Below, piece by piece: positions 7,747 to 15,695 of a stretch of 16,201 bases of DNA. Each line of letters starts with the position of its first letter. The first letter of the stretch is position 1. The position numbers and the translations under genes are program-made. The DNA comes from Alphaproteobacteria bacterium (lineage in GTDB: Bacteria; Pseudomonadota; Alphaproteobacteria; Sphingomonadales; Sphingomonadaceae), in the NCBI GenBank assembly GCA_028293055.1, contig JAQGLD010000286.1, positions 1 through 16,201 on the forward strand, in the 5' to 3' direction. The notes beneath the pieces were generated by a model. The model saw only the letters and a program-made list of their open reading frames with translations. It did not search any database and had not been told where the DNA came from.

Positions 7747-7750
7747 GGGG

Positions 7751-8431
7751 TTACGCCGCTCGGCGGCGCTCGATCAGGATCCGGCCGTCGAGCATGTTGA
7801 CGACCCTGCCGGCATAATCGGCATGGGCGGGCGAATGGGTGACCATGATGATCGTCGACCCCTCATGGTTGAGCGCCTGCAGCATCTTCATCACTTCCTC
7901 GCCATGGGCGGTGTCGAGATTGCCGGTCGGCTCGTCGGCGAGGATCAGCTTGGGATTGCCGACCAGCGCGCGGGCGACCGCGACTCGCTGCTGCTGGCCG
8001 CCCGAAAGCTGGCTCGGCCGGTGCTTTGCGCGGTGAGCGATCCCGACCTTGTCCATCACCGCCTCGACACGGGTGCGCCGGGTGGCCGCGGGCACGTCGT
8101 GATAGAGCAGAGCGAGCTCGATATTCTCGCGCACCGAAAGCTCGTCGACGAGATTGAAGCTCTGGAAGATGAAGCCGATATTCTGCTTGCGGACATTGGC
8201 GAGCTGCGCCTCGCCAAGGCCGGCGACCTCGCGCCCGTCGAACACGTACGAACCGCTGGTCGGGCTGTCGAGCATCCCGAGCACGTTGAGCAGGGTCGAC
8301 TTGCCGCAGCCCGAAGGCCCCATGATGGCGACGAATTCTCCGTCGGCAATCTCGAGATCGATGCTGTCGAGCGCGGTCGTCTCGACCGTATCGGTGCGAT
8401 AGACCCGGGACAGCTCACGCATGCTCAGCAT
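7751..8431 (-). CDS. ABC transporter ATP-binding protein, MacB/LolD-like
   Basis: 226 residues, the normal length for LolD/MacB-type ATPases. Walker [10 protein letters not shown] (about 39-47), Q-loop in [12 protein letters not shown] (about 90-101), signature LSGGQQQR (about 142-149), Walker B LILADEP (about 161-167) with the TGNLD D-loop, and the H-loop in MVTHS are all intact, so it should hydrolyse ATP. It would energise the two FtsX-type permeases encoded downstream. The ATG at 8431 has AGGGAG six bases upstream; a second in-frame ATG at 8422 is less well placed. It follows the adaptor gene by 27 bases, consistent with one operon. Confidence 0.95.
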   Translation of the reverse strand: MLSMRELSRVYRTDTVETTALDSIDLEIADGEFVAIMGPSGCGKSTLLNVLGMLDSPTSGSYVFDGREVAGLGEAQLANVRKQNIGFIFQSFNLVDELSVRENIELALLYHDVPAATRRTRVEAVMDKVGIAHRAKHRPSQLSGGQQQRVAVARALVGNPKLILADEPTGNLDTAHGEEVMKMLQALNHEGSTIIMVTHSPAHADYAGRVVNMLDGRILIERRRAA

Positions 8432-8458
8432 AGTCGACTCCCTTGTGTTCCTGATGTT

Positions 8459-9763
8459 TCATCGGTCGAGGTCGAGCCGATCCTTGTCGGCGAAACCCGT
8501 ATAAGGCGAAGTGATCACCCGCTCGCCCGGCTGGAGGCCGTCGAGCACTTCGATCTGGTCGGCATTGCGGCGGCCGAGTCGGACCTGGCGCTTGATCGCG
8601 CTCTTGCCGTTGTCGGCGACGACGAAGACGAAGGCGCCGCCAGTGTCGTTGTAGAAGGCGCCGTTCGGGATCAGCAGGGCCGGAGTCGGATCGCCGAGGG
8701 TGAGCCGCGCCTGCAGCGTCTGGCCGCGCTGGACATCGGCGGGCTCGCCGCCGAGGAACCAGAGGTCGACCTGGAAGGTGCCGTTGCGGACCTGCGGATA
8801 GATTTTGGCGACCTTCATCCGGAAGCTCTTGCCGGCATAATCGATCATTGCGATCTGGCCCGGCTGGACCCGGCCGAGATAGAATTCATCGACATCGGCG
8901 GTCAGCTTGTTGCGGCCGTTGCTGTCGATCTGGCCGAGCCGCTCGCCGCGACTGAGCGACTGGCCGATCTGGATCGAGAAAGCGGTGAGCTGGCCGTCGA
9001 CCGGAGCGCGCAGGTTGAGCGCGTCGAGGCTGCCATGAGCGATCGACAGGCTCTGGCCGAGTGCGGCGGTCGAGGCGCGGAGCTGGCCGAGCTGGCTCGA
9101 CTGGAGCTTCTCGTCGGTCGCCTGCGCCTGGCGCATGACCTCGCTCCGCCGGCGGTTGGCGAGATATTCGTCCTGGCTGTCGCGGAAGGTGCGGCCGGCG
9201 ATGAAGCCTTTCGCTGCAAGCGGCTTCTGGACCTCGAACTGACGGCGGGCCTTGTCTGCAGCGAGATCGGCCTCGATCACCGCCTTATGGTCCTGGGCTC
9301 TGGTCTGGGCGAGCGCGAGCTCGAGGCTGCGCATCGAATTGACCTCGCGCGAAACCTCGGTCTGGCGGGCGAGCACGTTGAGCTGAAGCTCGGCATTGGA
9401 GAGGATTGCGAGCAATTGCCCGCGCTTCACGATCGTGCCGTCCTCGACCATGACCTTCTCGACCCGGCCGCCCTCGATCGCGTCGAGATAGACGGTGAGC
9501 AGCGGGGTCACCCGGGCGCGCAACGGCAGGAAGTCGTCGAAACGCCCCTTCACCACCGTCGATATGGTCAGCCGGTCGGCGGCGATGCTCTGGCTGCTGC
9601 CGCGCGGGGCGAACCAGTAGAACAGGCCGGCGAGAATCAACAATGCAGCGACCGCAAGGGCGATCATGATTCGGGTCGAAATGCCGCGGCGTTCGACGAC
9701 TCGATCCATCGTTCCGCCACTATGGGCATTGGTGTCTGACGACTGCATCCTGACCACGCTCAT
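8459..9763 (-). CDS. Periplasmic adaptor (HlyD/MacA-like membrane fusion protein)
   Basis: 434 residues. One TM anchor lies near 32-52, after a polar N-terminus. A beta/lipoyl half-motif follows at about 93-121 (GGRVEKVMVEDGTIVKRGQLL), then a long coiled-coil hairpin (about 125-240), the returning lipoyl half (LNLRAPVDGQLTAFSIQIGQ), and beta-barrel and membrane-proximal parts ending in VLDGLQPGERVITSPYTGF. In MacA-like systems such proteins bridge the inner-membrane ABC transporter to an outer-membrane channel; no TolC-like gene is in this window. ATG 9763 is used, but its GGGGAG lies about 13 bases away. ATG 9709, just after GGCGGAACG, would start nearer the TM and is a real alternative. Confidence 0.9.
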   Translation of the reverse strand: MSVVRMQSSDTNAHSGGTMDRVVERRGISTRIMIALAVAALLILAGLFYWFAPRGSSQSIAADRLTISTVVKGRFDDFLPLRARVTPLLTVYLDAIEGGRVEKVMVEDGTIVKRGQLLAILSNAELQLNVLARQTEVSREVNSMRSLELALAQTRAQDHKAVIEADLAADKARRQFEVQKPLAAKGFIAGRTFRDSQDEYLANRRRSEVMRQAQATDEKLQSSQLGQLRASTAALGQSLSIAHGSLDALNLRAPVDGQLTAFSIQIGQSLSRGERLGQIDSNGRNKLTADVDEFYLGRVQPGQIAMIDYAGKSFRMKVAKIYPQVRNGTFQVDLWFLGGEPADVQRGQTLQARLTLGDPTPALLIPNGAFYNDTGGAFVFVVADNGKSAIKRQVRLGRRNADQIEVLDGLQPGERVITSPYTGFADKDRLDLDR

Positions 9764-9790
9764 GAAATCGACCCGCTCCCCTCGATATCA

Positions 9791-9806
9791 GCCCGGCAGG
9801 CCGGGC
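9791..9806. promoter_or_regulatory. Perfect 7-2-7 palindrome in the adaptor gene leader
   Basis: GCCCGGC-AG-GCCGGGC, 27 bases before the adaptor ATG at 9763. As DNA it could be an operator. In RNA a two-base loop is too tight, so a shorter stem would form. Its sequence is unrelated to the five dyads of the regulator region. Function unknown. Confidence 0.35.
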
Positions 9807-9833
9807 ACGGCAAGCTTCGTCGCGAAACCGCCA

Positions 9834-9870
9834 TGTCCGATTCCGGACAGATTCTGTTCGACTACGGACA
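9834..9870. promoter_or_regulatory. Pair of TGTYCG-N4-CGGACA dyads (sites 1 and 2)
   Basis: Site 1 is TGTCCG-ATTC-CGGACA at 9834-9849. Site 2 is TGTTCG-ACTA-CGGACA at 9855-9870. Their centres are 21 bases apart, two helical turns, as in NtrC-type enhancer pairs. They lie between the small peptide gene and the adaptor gene, roughly 390-410 bases upstream of the regulator's predicted start and downstream of the operon's predicted sigma-54 promoter. They share the half-site with three more copies at 10190-10259. Binding by the adjacent response regulator is inferred. Confidence 0.6.
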
Positions 9871-9873
9871 GCA

Positions 9874-10065
9874 TCACAACGGAATGATCGAGCAGGCGCG
9901 AAGCGTGGTCGCCACGCTCCCCATGCACGCCGAGGCGATGACGGTGCCCGCCTCGGCGCGGCCGCCGTCGACCGGGGCCAGCGCCGCCATCGGAAGGAGG
10001 ATCGCAGCTGCGATCCACAAGGCGGCGGTGAAGCCGGATTCAAACTTGCTGGTCCATTTCGTCAT
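9874..10065 (-). CDS. Small hydrophobic peptide, first gene of the export operon
   Basis: 63 residues. MTKWTSKFESG is followed by a hydrophobic segment (about 12-31) and a short tail with small residues and two cysteines (C47 and C58), ending in RACSIIPL. It could be a one-TM membrane peptide or a secreted peptide with an AEA-type signal cleavage site near residue 39. I do not recognise the family. Support for a real gene: ATG 10065 has GGGAGGG at ideal spacing, a near-consensus sigma-54 promoter lies about 55-70 bases upstream on the same strand, and the frame closes just before the regulatory dyads. The adaptor gene follows 110 bases later. It may be a cargo, regulator or accessory subunit of the exporter; this is speculation. 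Confidence 0.6.
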   Translation of the reverse strand: MTKWTSKFESGFTAALWIAAAILLPMAALAPVDGGRAEAGTVIASACMGSVATTLRACSIIPL

Positions 10066-10118
10066 GTTCGTCCCTCCCGGACTGGCAACCCAGTGGCAAT
10101 CGTCTGTGCCCATTGTTC

Positions 10119-10135
10119 AGCAGGAGCCGTGCCAA
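10119..10135 (-). promoter_or_regulatory. Sigma-54 promoter (-24/-12) for the export operon
   Basis: On the minus strand the sequence is TTGGCACG-GCTC-CTGCT. The invariant GG and GC are exactly ten bases apart, and it matches YTGGCACG-N4-TTGCW at all but one position. Transcription would begin near 10108, giving a leader of about 43 bases before the small peptide ATG at 10065. Three dyads lie at about -90, -110 and -143, a normal enhancer distance for sigma-54 activators. Confidence 0.75.
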
Positions 10136-10189
10136 GTCGGAAAAAGTCCGGAATTCCGCCGAATCCGTGCTTCGTCGGCTCAAACAGGC

Positions 10190-10225
10190 TGTTCGCAGTC
10201 GGACTCTTGTGTCCGCAGGCGGACG
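10190..10225. promoter_or_regulatory. Pair of TGTYCG-N4-CGGAC dyads (sites 3 and 4)
   Basis: Site 3 is TGTTCG-CAGT-CGGACT at 10190-10205. Site 4 is TGTCCG-CAGG-CGGACG at 10210-10225. Their centres are 20 bases apart. They lie between the two divergent sigma-54 promoters, at enhancer distance from the operon promoter but only a few bases from the -24 element of the regulator promoter. They are likely binding sites of the regulator encoded at 10278-11678. Confidence 0.65.
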
Positions 10226-10227
10226 GC

Positions 10228-10243
10228 TGGCACGGAATTTGAT
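10228..10243 (+). promoter_or_regulatory. Sigma-54 promoter (-24/-12) for the response regulator genes
   Basis: CTGGCACG-GAAT-TTGAT: the -24 box is perfect from 10228, and the spacing to the -12 box is exact. The -12 dinucleotide is GA instead of GC, which may weaken it. The start would fall near 10253, about 25 bases before the GTG at 10278, with AGGAG in between. Dyads sit immediately upstream and over the start, suggesting autoregulation. Confidence 0.6.
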
Positions 10244-10259
10244 TGTCCGATTTCGAACA
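10244..10259. promoter_or_regulatory. TGTCCG-N4-CGAACA dyad over the regulator start site (site 5)
   Basis: TGTCCG-ATTT-CGAACA is a full six-base dyad except for one wobble-type change. It directly abuts the -12 element of the plus-strand sigma-54 promoter and covers the predicted start point. A protein bound here would be expected to block that promoter, giving negative feedback. It is also the most distant of the three sites upstream of the operon promoter. Confidence 0.55.
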
Positions 10260-10277
10260 GGGACTAGGAGACAAGAG

Positions 10278-11667
<1,390 letters not shown>

Positions 11668-11678
<11 letters not shown>

Positions 11679-13005
11679 GGCACGCTTCGTCGCCGGGCTT
11701 GCGCTCCGCGTCCTGCTGCTGCTCGCGGCGTCCTTCGTCCTGTTCGAGACGTTGCGGCGGCCCGGCTTCGGCGCGGCGCGAATTCTTGCGGCATGCCTTG
11801 CGGCCTGGGCGCTCGCCGAGCTGTGGCGCTATATCCAGCGCACCAACCGCGAGCTCGCCCGCTTCCTCGAAGCGCTTCGGCTCGGCGACCTTTCGCAAAG
11901 CTTCTCGCACCGCGCCGCCGGCAGCGGGTTCGCGGAGGTCGGCGAAGCGCTCGATCTCGGCATCCGCCGGCTGCGCGAGGAGAGGCAGAAGCTCAACGAT
12001 GCCAGCCGATTCTTCGAGGCGGTGCTCGACGACGCTCCGACGCCTTTGCTCACTGTCGACGATCAGGGCCGGGTCGAGCTCGCCAACAAGGCGGCCCGAC
12101 GGCTGTTCGTCCGCCACCAGGGCGTCCGGGTCGAGGATTTCCGGGATTATGGCGACGCCTTCGCCAAAGCTCTTGCCGATCAGGCGATCGGCCAGCCCAA
12201 GCTGGTTCCGCTCATGCTCGACGGAGTGCCGCAGACCGCGATGCTCACTGCCGCCGCGGTGCAACGGCTCGGCGGCTTCGTCCGGGTGGTTGCTGTCCAG
12301 CCGATCCAGGGCGAGCTCAATGCGGTCGAGATCGCAGCGCAGAGCGACCTCGTGCGGGTGCTGACCCACGAGATCATGAACTCGATGACTCCGGTCACCT
12401 CGCTTGCCCACAGCGCTGCCAGCCTGATGGCAGAGGCCGATCGCGGTGACGATGCGGCGGTGAGCGACGCGCGCGCGGCGGTCGAAACTCTCGCCCGGCG
12501 CGCCGACGGAGTGATGGGTTTCGTCGAATCCTATCGCCAGATCAGCCGCACCCCGGAAGTCCGCCGCCGGCTGTTCGAAGCCTCGCCCTGGGCGCGCGAG
12601 CTCGAATCCCTGTTCCGGGCGAGCGGCGCTTCTCAAGGGGTCGATTTCACTCTGGCGATCGCGCCGGTCACGCTTGCGCTCGACATCGATCCGGACCTGA
12701 TGTGCCAGGTGCTGCTCAACCTGCTCAAGAACGGGGCCGAGGCGGCACGCGAACAGCCTTCGCCGGCCGTCTGGCTGAGCTTCAAGGGACTGGCTCGCGG
12801 CCGCGTCCAGATCGATGTCGCCGACAATGGCGCCGGAGTGCCCGAGGGGCTGCGGCAGGACGTGTTCCTGCCTTTCTTCACCACCAAGGCGAAGGGTTCG
12901 GGAGTCGGGCTAAGCCTTGCCCGCCAGGTCGTGCTTTCCCACGGCGGATCGATCGCGATCAGCGACCGCGACGGCGGGGGCGCCTTGTTCCGGATCGTCC
13001 TCTGA
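11668..13005 (+). CDS. Membrane sensor histidine kinase
   Basis: 445 residues from ATG 11668, which overlaps the regulator's last codons; upstream in-frame starts lie deep inside that gene. Two adjacent TM helices (about 10-28 and 36-54) have almost no periplasmic loop, so a signal in the membrane or cytosol is likely. Next come a helical linker, a PAS-like domain (about 112-215), the H-box with H234 in VLTHEIMNSMTPV, and the ATPase domain with N-box NLLKNGAEA (351-359), DNGAGVP (386-392) and PFFTTKAKGSGVGLSLA (402-418). All catalytic motifs are intact, resembling NtrY-type kinases. It presumably phosphorylates D58 of the regulator encoded upstream. Its last 96 bases are antisense to the end of the rrf2-type gene. 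Confidence 0.93.
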
Positions 13006-13446
13006 CTGGAGGTGCTGGACCGGCTCGACCGATTCGATCGGTATCGGATCGGCGAGGCTGATCGCGTCGAGGATCCGAGCGGTCTCGTCGCGGACCATCA
13101 GCATCGCCCGGTGGAGCCGGCACTGGTCGAGCGTCACGCAATTCTTGCACTGCTCGTAGGCGAGCCGGCTGGCGCAGGGCAGCAGCGCCAGCGAGCCTCG
13201 GGTGAGGCGGACGATCTCGCCATAGCTGATCTCCTCCGGAGCGCGGGCGAGCCAGTAGCCGCCCTCGCGTCCGCGTCGCGACGCGATCAGCCCGTCGCGG
13301 ATCATCTGCGAAAGCATCACGGTGAGGAATTTGGGCGGGATGTTCTGAGCGTCGGCAATCTCGCTCATCTGCACCGCCCCTTCGCCGTACCGGTCCGCCA
13401 GATGGAGCAGCGCACGGATTGTGTAGCGAGTACGTTGAGAAAGCAT
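12910..13446 (-). CDS. Rrf2-family transcriptional regulator with cysteine cluster motif
   Basis: 178 residues from ATG 13446; an in-frame TTG at 13467 would add seven residues, but the family usually begins MLSQRTRY-like. The winged helix lies at about 1-80, with recognition region IPPKFLTVMLSQMIRDGLI and wing RRGREGGYWLA. Cysteines C91, C100, C103 and C109 occupy the region where IscR, NsrR and RirA hold an Fe-S cluster, so it may sense Fe-S, redox or nitric oxide status. Residues from about 147 to the end are antisense to the kinase gene and look like a non-conserved tail. It lies downstream of the exporter gene on the same strand; the 182-base gap shows no clear terminator or operator. 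Probable target: the dyad at 14678-14694. Confidence 0.87.
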   Translation of the reverse strand: MLSQRTRYTIRALLHLADRYGEGAVQMSEIADAQNIPPKFLTVMLSQMIRDGLIASRRGREGGYWLARAPEEISYGEIVRLTRGSLALLPCASRLAYEQCKNCVTLDQCRLHRAMLMVRDETARILDAISLADPIPIESVEPVQHLQSEDDPEQGAPAVAVADRDRSAVGKHDLAGKA

Positions 13447-13628
13447 TGGGCGCTCATGGACCTTCAAATCGGCGTTTTCAACAATAGGACGGAGTCGCGC
13501 GCCCGCTCCCGCATGGCACCAGCGACCGTCTCCGGCGATAGGTGGGAGAGGATGGTAGCGGCCGGAACTTTCGCAGGGTCAGCAAGCAGGCGCTCGGCTT
13601 ACCGCGTCGGCCGCCGCCTCCCAGGGGA

Positions 13629-14396
13629 TCAAGTGGCGAGGCTCCGATAGATACCGAACAGGCTGGTGAGAGTGAGCAGGATTCCGACTGCGACCAGCAG
13701 GGTCCTGGCGCGCGCATTCTTGGCGACCACCGCGGCGAGCGGCGCGGCGAGCACGCCGCCGATCAGCAGGCCGGCCGTGGCGGTGGTGAAGGCCTGCCAG
13801 CCCATCGCGAAGATGAAGGTCGCCGACACGGTCACGGTGAGGAAGAATTCGGCGGTGTTGACGGTGCCGATCGTGATCCTCGGATTGGTCCCCTGGGCGA
13901 GCAGATTGCCGGTCACCACCGGGCCCCAGCCGCCGCCCCCGGCAGCGTCGAGGAAGCCGCCGATCAGGCCGAGCGGAGCGACCACGCGCGGCGGCTTGTG
14001 CTCATGGGCGAGGTTGAGCCCGCGCCAGACGAGGTAGAGGCCGATGCAGGTGAGATAGGCCAGGACGATCGGCCGGGCGCTCTCGGCATGGATATGGGTC
14101 AGGACATAGGCGCCGAGCACGCCGCCGATCACGCCCGGGATTGCGAGCCTCGCGAACAAAGTCCAATCGACATTGCGATGCAGGATGTGGCTTATCCCCG
14201 AAGCCGCGGTGGTGAAGGTCTCGGCCGCATGGACTCCGGCCGAGGCCGCGGCCGGAGGCACGCCGAGGCTCAGCAGCAGGGTGTTCGAAATGACTCCATA
14301 GGCCATGCCGAGCGCGCCATCGACCATCTGGGCGACGAAGCCGACCGCGATGAACGGCAATATGGCAAGGATCAGTTCGGTCGAAAGCTGGGGCAC
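13629..14396 (-). CDS. TauE/SafE-type (TSUP) membrane permease
   Basis: 255 residues with about eight hydrophobic helices in two related halves, typical of the sulfite exporter TauE/SafE family. The first-half motif is AQMVDGALGMAYG (22-34) and the second-half motif is GGFLDAAGGGGWGPV (146-160). Known members export or import sulfite, sulfoacetate and other organosulfur anions in the inner membrane; the substrate here is not shown. GTG 14396 follows AGGAGG by four bases. Its neighbours, a DUF2292 protein upstream and an Rrf2 regulator downstream on the same strand, favour a sulfur-linked role. A single-helix or truncated form is excluded by the full length. Confidence 0.88.
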   Translation of the reverse strand: MPQLSTELILAILPFIAVGFVAQMVDGALGMAYGVISNTLLLSLGVPPAAASAGVHAAETFTTAASGISHILHRNVDWTLFARLAIPGVIGGVLGAYVLTHIHAESARPIVLAYLTCIGLYLVWRGLNLAHEHKPPRVVAPLGLIGGFLDAAGGGGWGPVVTGNLLAQGTNPRITIGTVNTAEFFLTVTVSATFIFAMGWQAFTTATAGLLIGGVLAAPLAAVVAKNARARTLLVAVGILLTLTSLFGIYRSLAT

Positions 14397-14465
14397 GATT
14401 CCTCCTTTGGCGAGGTCGGAAAATCCTGGGAGGACCGGGGGAAGTGTGGGGGGCGAGTCTAACGC

Positions 14466-14633
14466 TCAGAGGCGCCGTTTCTCGGTGATGTCGAGCTGGA
14501 CGACCTTGCCCTCGTGAAGCGTGATCGCGATCGAACCGAAGCGGATCCGATTGATGCTGTCGACGATCGCGCGGACGGCCTCGTCGACCGGGGCGGCAGG
14601 GCGAAACGGGGTATCGGTGCGGGCGTTCGGCAT
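14466..14633 (-). CDS. DUF2292 (YezD-like) small protein
   Basis: 55 residues: MPNARTDTPFRPAAPVDEAV, then the conserved core RAIVDSINRIRFGSIAITLH and a C-terminal part ending VVQLDITEKRRL. This is the pattern of the DUF2292/YezD family: a helix, then a strand pair with GSI.ITLHEGKVVQLD. The family is uncharacterised but is often seen beside sulfur assimilation genes (recalled, not searched). ATG 14633 is preceded by AAAGG at about 11 bases. The TauE-type gene follows after 69 bases on the same strand, so the two are likely co-transcribed from the promoter region holding the dyad at 14678-14694. Confidence 0.8.
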   Translation of the reverse strand: MPNARTDTPFRPAAPVDEAVRAIVDSINRIRFGSIAITLHEGKVVQLDITEKRRL

Positions 14634-14677
14634 CGGGGACGGCCTTTCTCGCGATTCGATTTGACCCGGCTAAATAC

Positions 14678-14694
14678 TCAACTCGATTAGTTGA
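14678..14694. promoter_or_regulatory. Rrf2/IscR-like operator dyad
   Basis: TCAACT-CGATT-AGTTGA is a perfect six-base inverted repeat. Its surroundings (ATACTCAACT on one side, AGTTGACAAT on the other) resemble the IscR type 1 layout ATASYYGACT...AGTC. It lies 45 bases before the DUF2292 start on the minus strand and overlaps a TTGTCA (-35-like) and TATTTA (-10-like) pair in that direction, though with a short 15-base spacer. The Rrf2 protein of the same strand cluster is the obvious candidate to bind it. Confidence 0.6.
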
Positions 14695-14733
14695 CAATGG
14701 TCTGGCGCCAGAATGGGGCGAAATTGCGGCAGA

Positions 14734-14763
14734 TTGAAGGGGCGATTTTCAGCGAGTTATATT
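14734..14763 (+). promoter_or_regulatory. Candidate sigma-70-type promoter for the dioxygenase gene
   Basis: TTGAAG at 14734-14739 and TATATT at 14758-14763 are separated by 18 bases. The -10 box matches TATAAT at five of six positions and stands out in GC-rich DNA. It would start transcription near 14770, about 90 bases before the ATG at 14862. It is based on the motif alone. Confidence 0.35.
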
Positions 14764-14861
14764 CCGCTTGCGACGGCCAGCCTTGCAACGGGATAGAAGG
14801 AAGCGGCGTCCGGCTCGCAACCTCGCGACAGGCGCGGTATCCGGAGCGCGGGAGACTGCTT

Positions 14862-15695
14862 ATGGCGATTGCGCACGAGTCCGGAAGCTATGACCAAAGC
14901 GAGATCATGGGCGGCCTCTACGGTGCCGGGATCATCGCGATCCAGGGCGCCTTCCCGCGCCCATGGGTCGAGCGGATGCGTGCGGAGATCATGGCCCTGT
15001 TCGACGAGGCGCGCGCAATTCCCCGCGGAGCGCTGCCGCGCGGGCCGGAGCGTTTCTATGTCGAGGTCCACCCTGAGCGGATCGGTGGATTCGTCGACAT
15101 TGCCGTCCACCCATGGTTCGTCGCGGTGTGCGAGGCGGTGCTGGGGCCGGACTATCGGATTGTCGAGATCGGCTTCGACATTCCATTCCCCGGCGCGGCC
15201 GACCAGCCCTGGCATCGGGACTTCCCTTCCCCGGAAGCGACCCTGAAGGGGCGCCGGCTCAACTCCCTCGCCTTCAACCTGAGTGCGGTCGACACCATCC
15301 CGGAAATGGGCGCGTTCGAAATCGCGCCCGGAACCCAGTGGGACGATCTTTCGGATTGTCCGAACGCGATGTTTCCGCCCGAAAGCCTGTGGCCGCGCTA
15401 CGCCGCGCGGAGCACGCCCAAGCTGGCGCAGATGGGCGACATTTCGGCGCGATCCGCTCTCACCATCCATCGCGGTACCGCCAATCGCTCCGCTTCGCCG
15501 CGCCCGGTCCTGGTCGTCGGAGTCGACGCGCCCGACGCGACCAATTCCGCGCATCACGACATGCAGGCGACCCGCGCCTATTTCCAGTCATTGCCGCCAC
15601 GGGCCCGCGACCATCTCGCCTGCCGGCTGGTCGACCGGCTCGAACCCGTGATCCAGAATCACGTCATCGAAGGCCTGCTCAAGCCGGCTTATTGA
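14862..15695 (+). CDS. Phytanoyl-CoA dioxygenase (PhyH)-like Fe(II)/2-oxoglutarate oxygenase
   Basis: 277 residues, the usual PhyH length. The iron ligands are visible as H118 and D120 in PWHRDFPSP and H203 in TIHRGTANRS. R214, eleven residues after H203, fits the 2-oxoglutarate carboxylate-binding position. Such enzymes hydroxylate or otherwise oxidise varied small molecules with O2 and 2-oxoglutarate; the substrate is not predictable here. ATG 14862 has GGGAG seven bases upstream. The frame is open back to an ATG at 14697, but that start lacks a ribosome site and lies next to the operator. It is divergent from the DUF2292 gene, and its last seven bases overlap the end of the convergent epimerase gene. 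Confidence 0.85.
   Translation: MAIAHESGSYDQSEIMGGLYGAGIIAIQGAFPRPWVERMRAEIMALFDEARAIPRGALPRGPERFYVEVHPERIGGFVDIAVHPWFVAVCEAVLGPDYRIVEIGFDIPFPGAADQPWHRDFPSPEATLKGRRLNSLAFNLSAVDTIPEMGAFEIAPGTQWDDLSDCPNAMFPPESLWPRYAARSTPKLAQMGDISARSALTIHRGTANRSASPRPVLVVGVDAPDATNSAHHDMQATRAYFQSLPPRARDHLACRLVDRLEPVIQNHVIEGLLKPAY

Noticed and set aside
7823..9739. Plus-strand open frame of 638 codons opposite ATPase and adaptor genes
   Set aside because: It spans two real genes and their gap, has no recognisable domain, and lacks a ribosome site.
9819..9833. Possible third sigma-54 promoter directly before the adaptor gene (TGGC on the minus strand at 9833)
   Set aside because: At the required ten-base spacing the -12 dinucleotide is AC, not GC, and the rest of the -24 box does not match. 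The operon promoter at 10119-10135 suffices.
9833..10267. Plus-strand open frame of 144 codons across the regulatory region
   Set aside because: It covers all five dyads and both sigma-54 promoters and has no ribosome site; the dyads explain its sequence better.
10113..10277. Longer N-terminus for the response regulator
   Set aside because: It would encode the promoter and dyads as protein. Receiver domains start only a few residues before the first Asp pair, which fits GTG 10278.
13447..13628. Search for a second Rrf2-type dyad or riboswitch before the rrf2-type gene
   Set aside because: Only short direct TTCAA repeats and weak hairpins were seen; nothing matches the 14678-14694 operator or a known riboswitch core.
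14697..14861. In-frame upstream ATG extending the dioxygenase by 55 residues
   Set aside because: It has no ribosome site and overlaps the operator region, and the extension has no similarity to PhyH proteins. ATG 14862 has GGGAG at good spacing.
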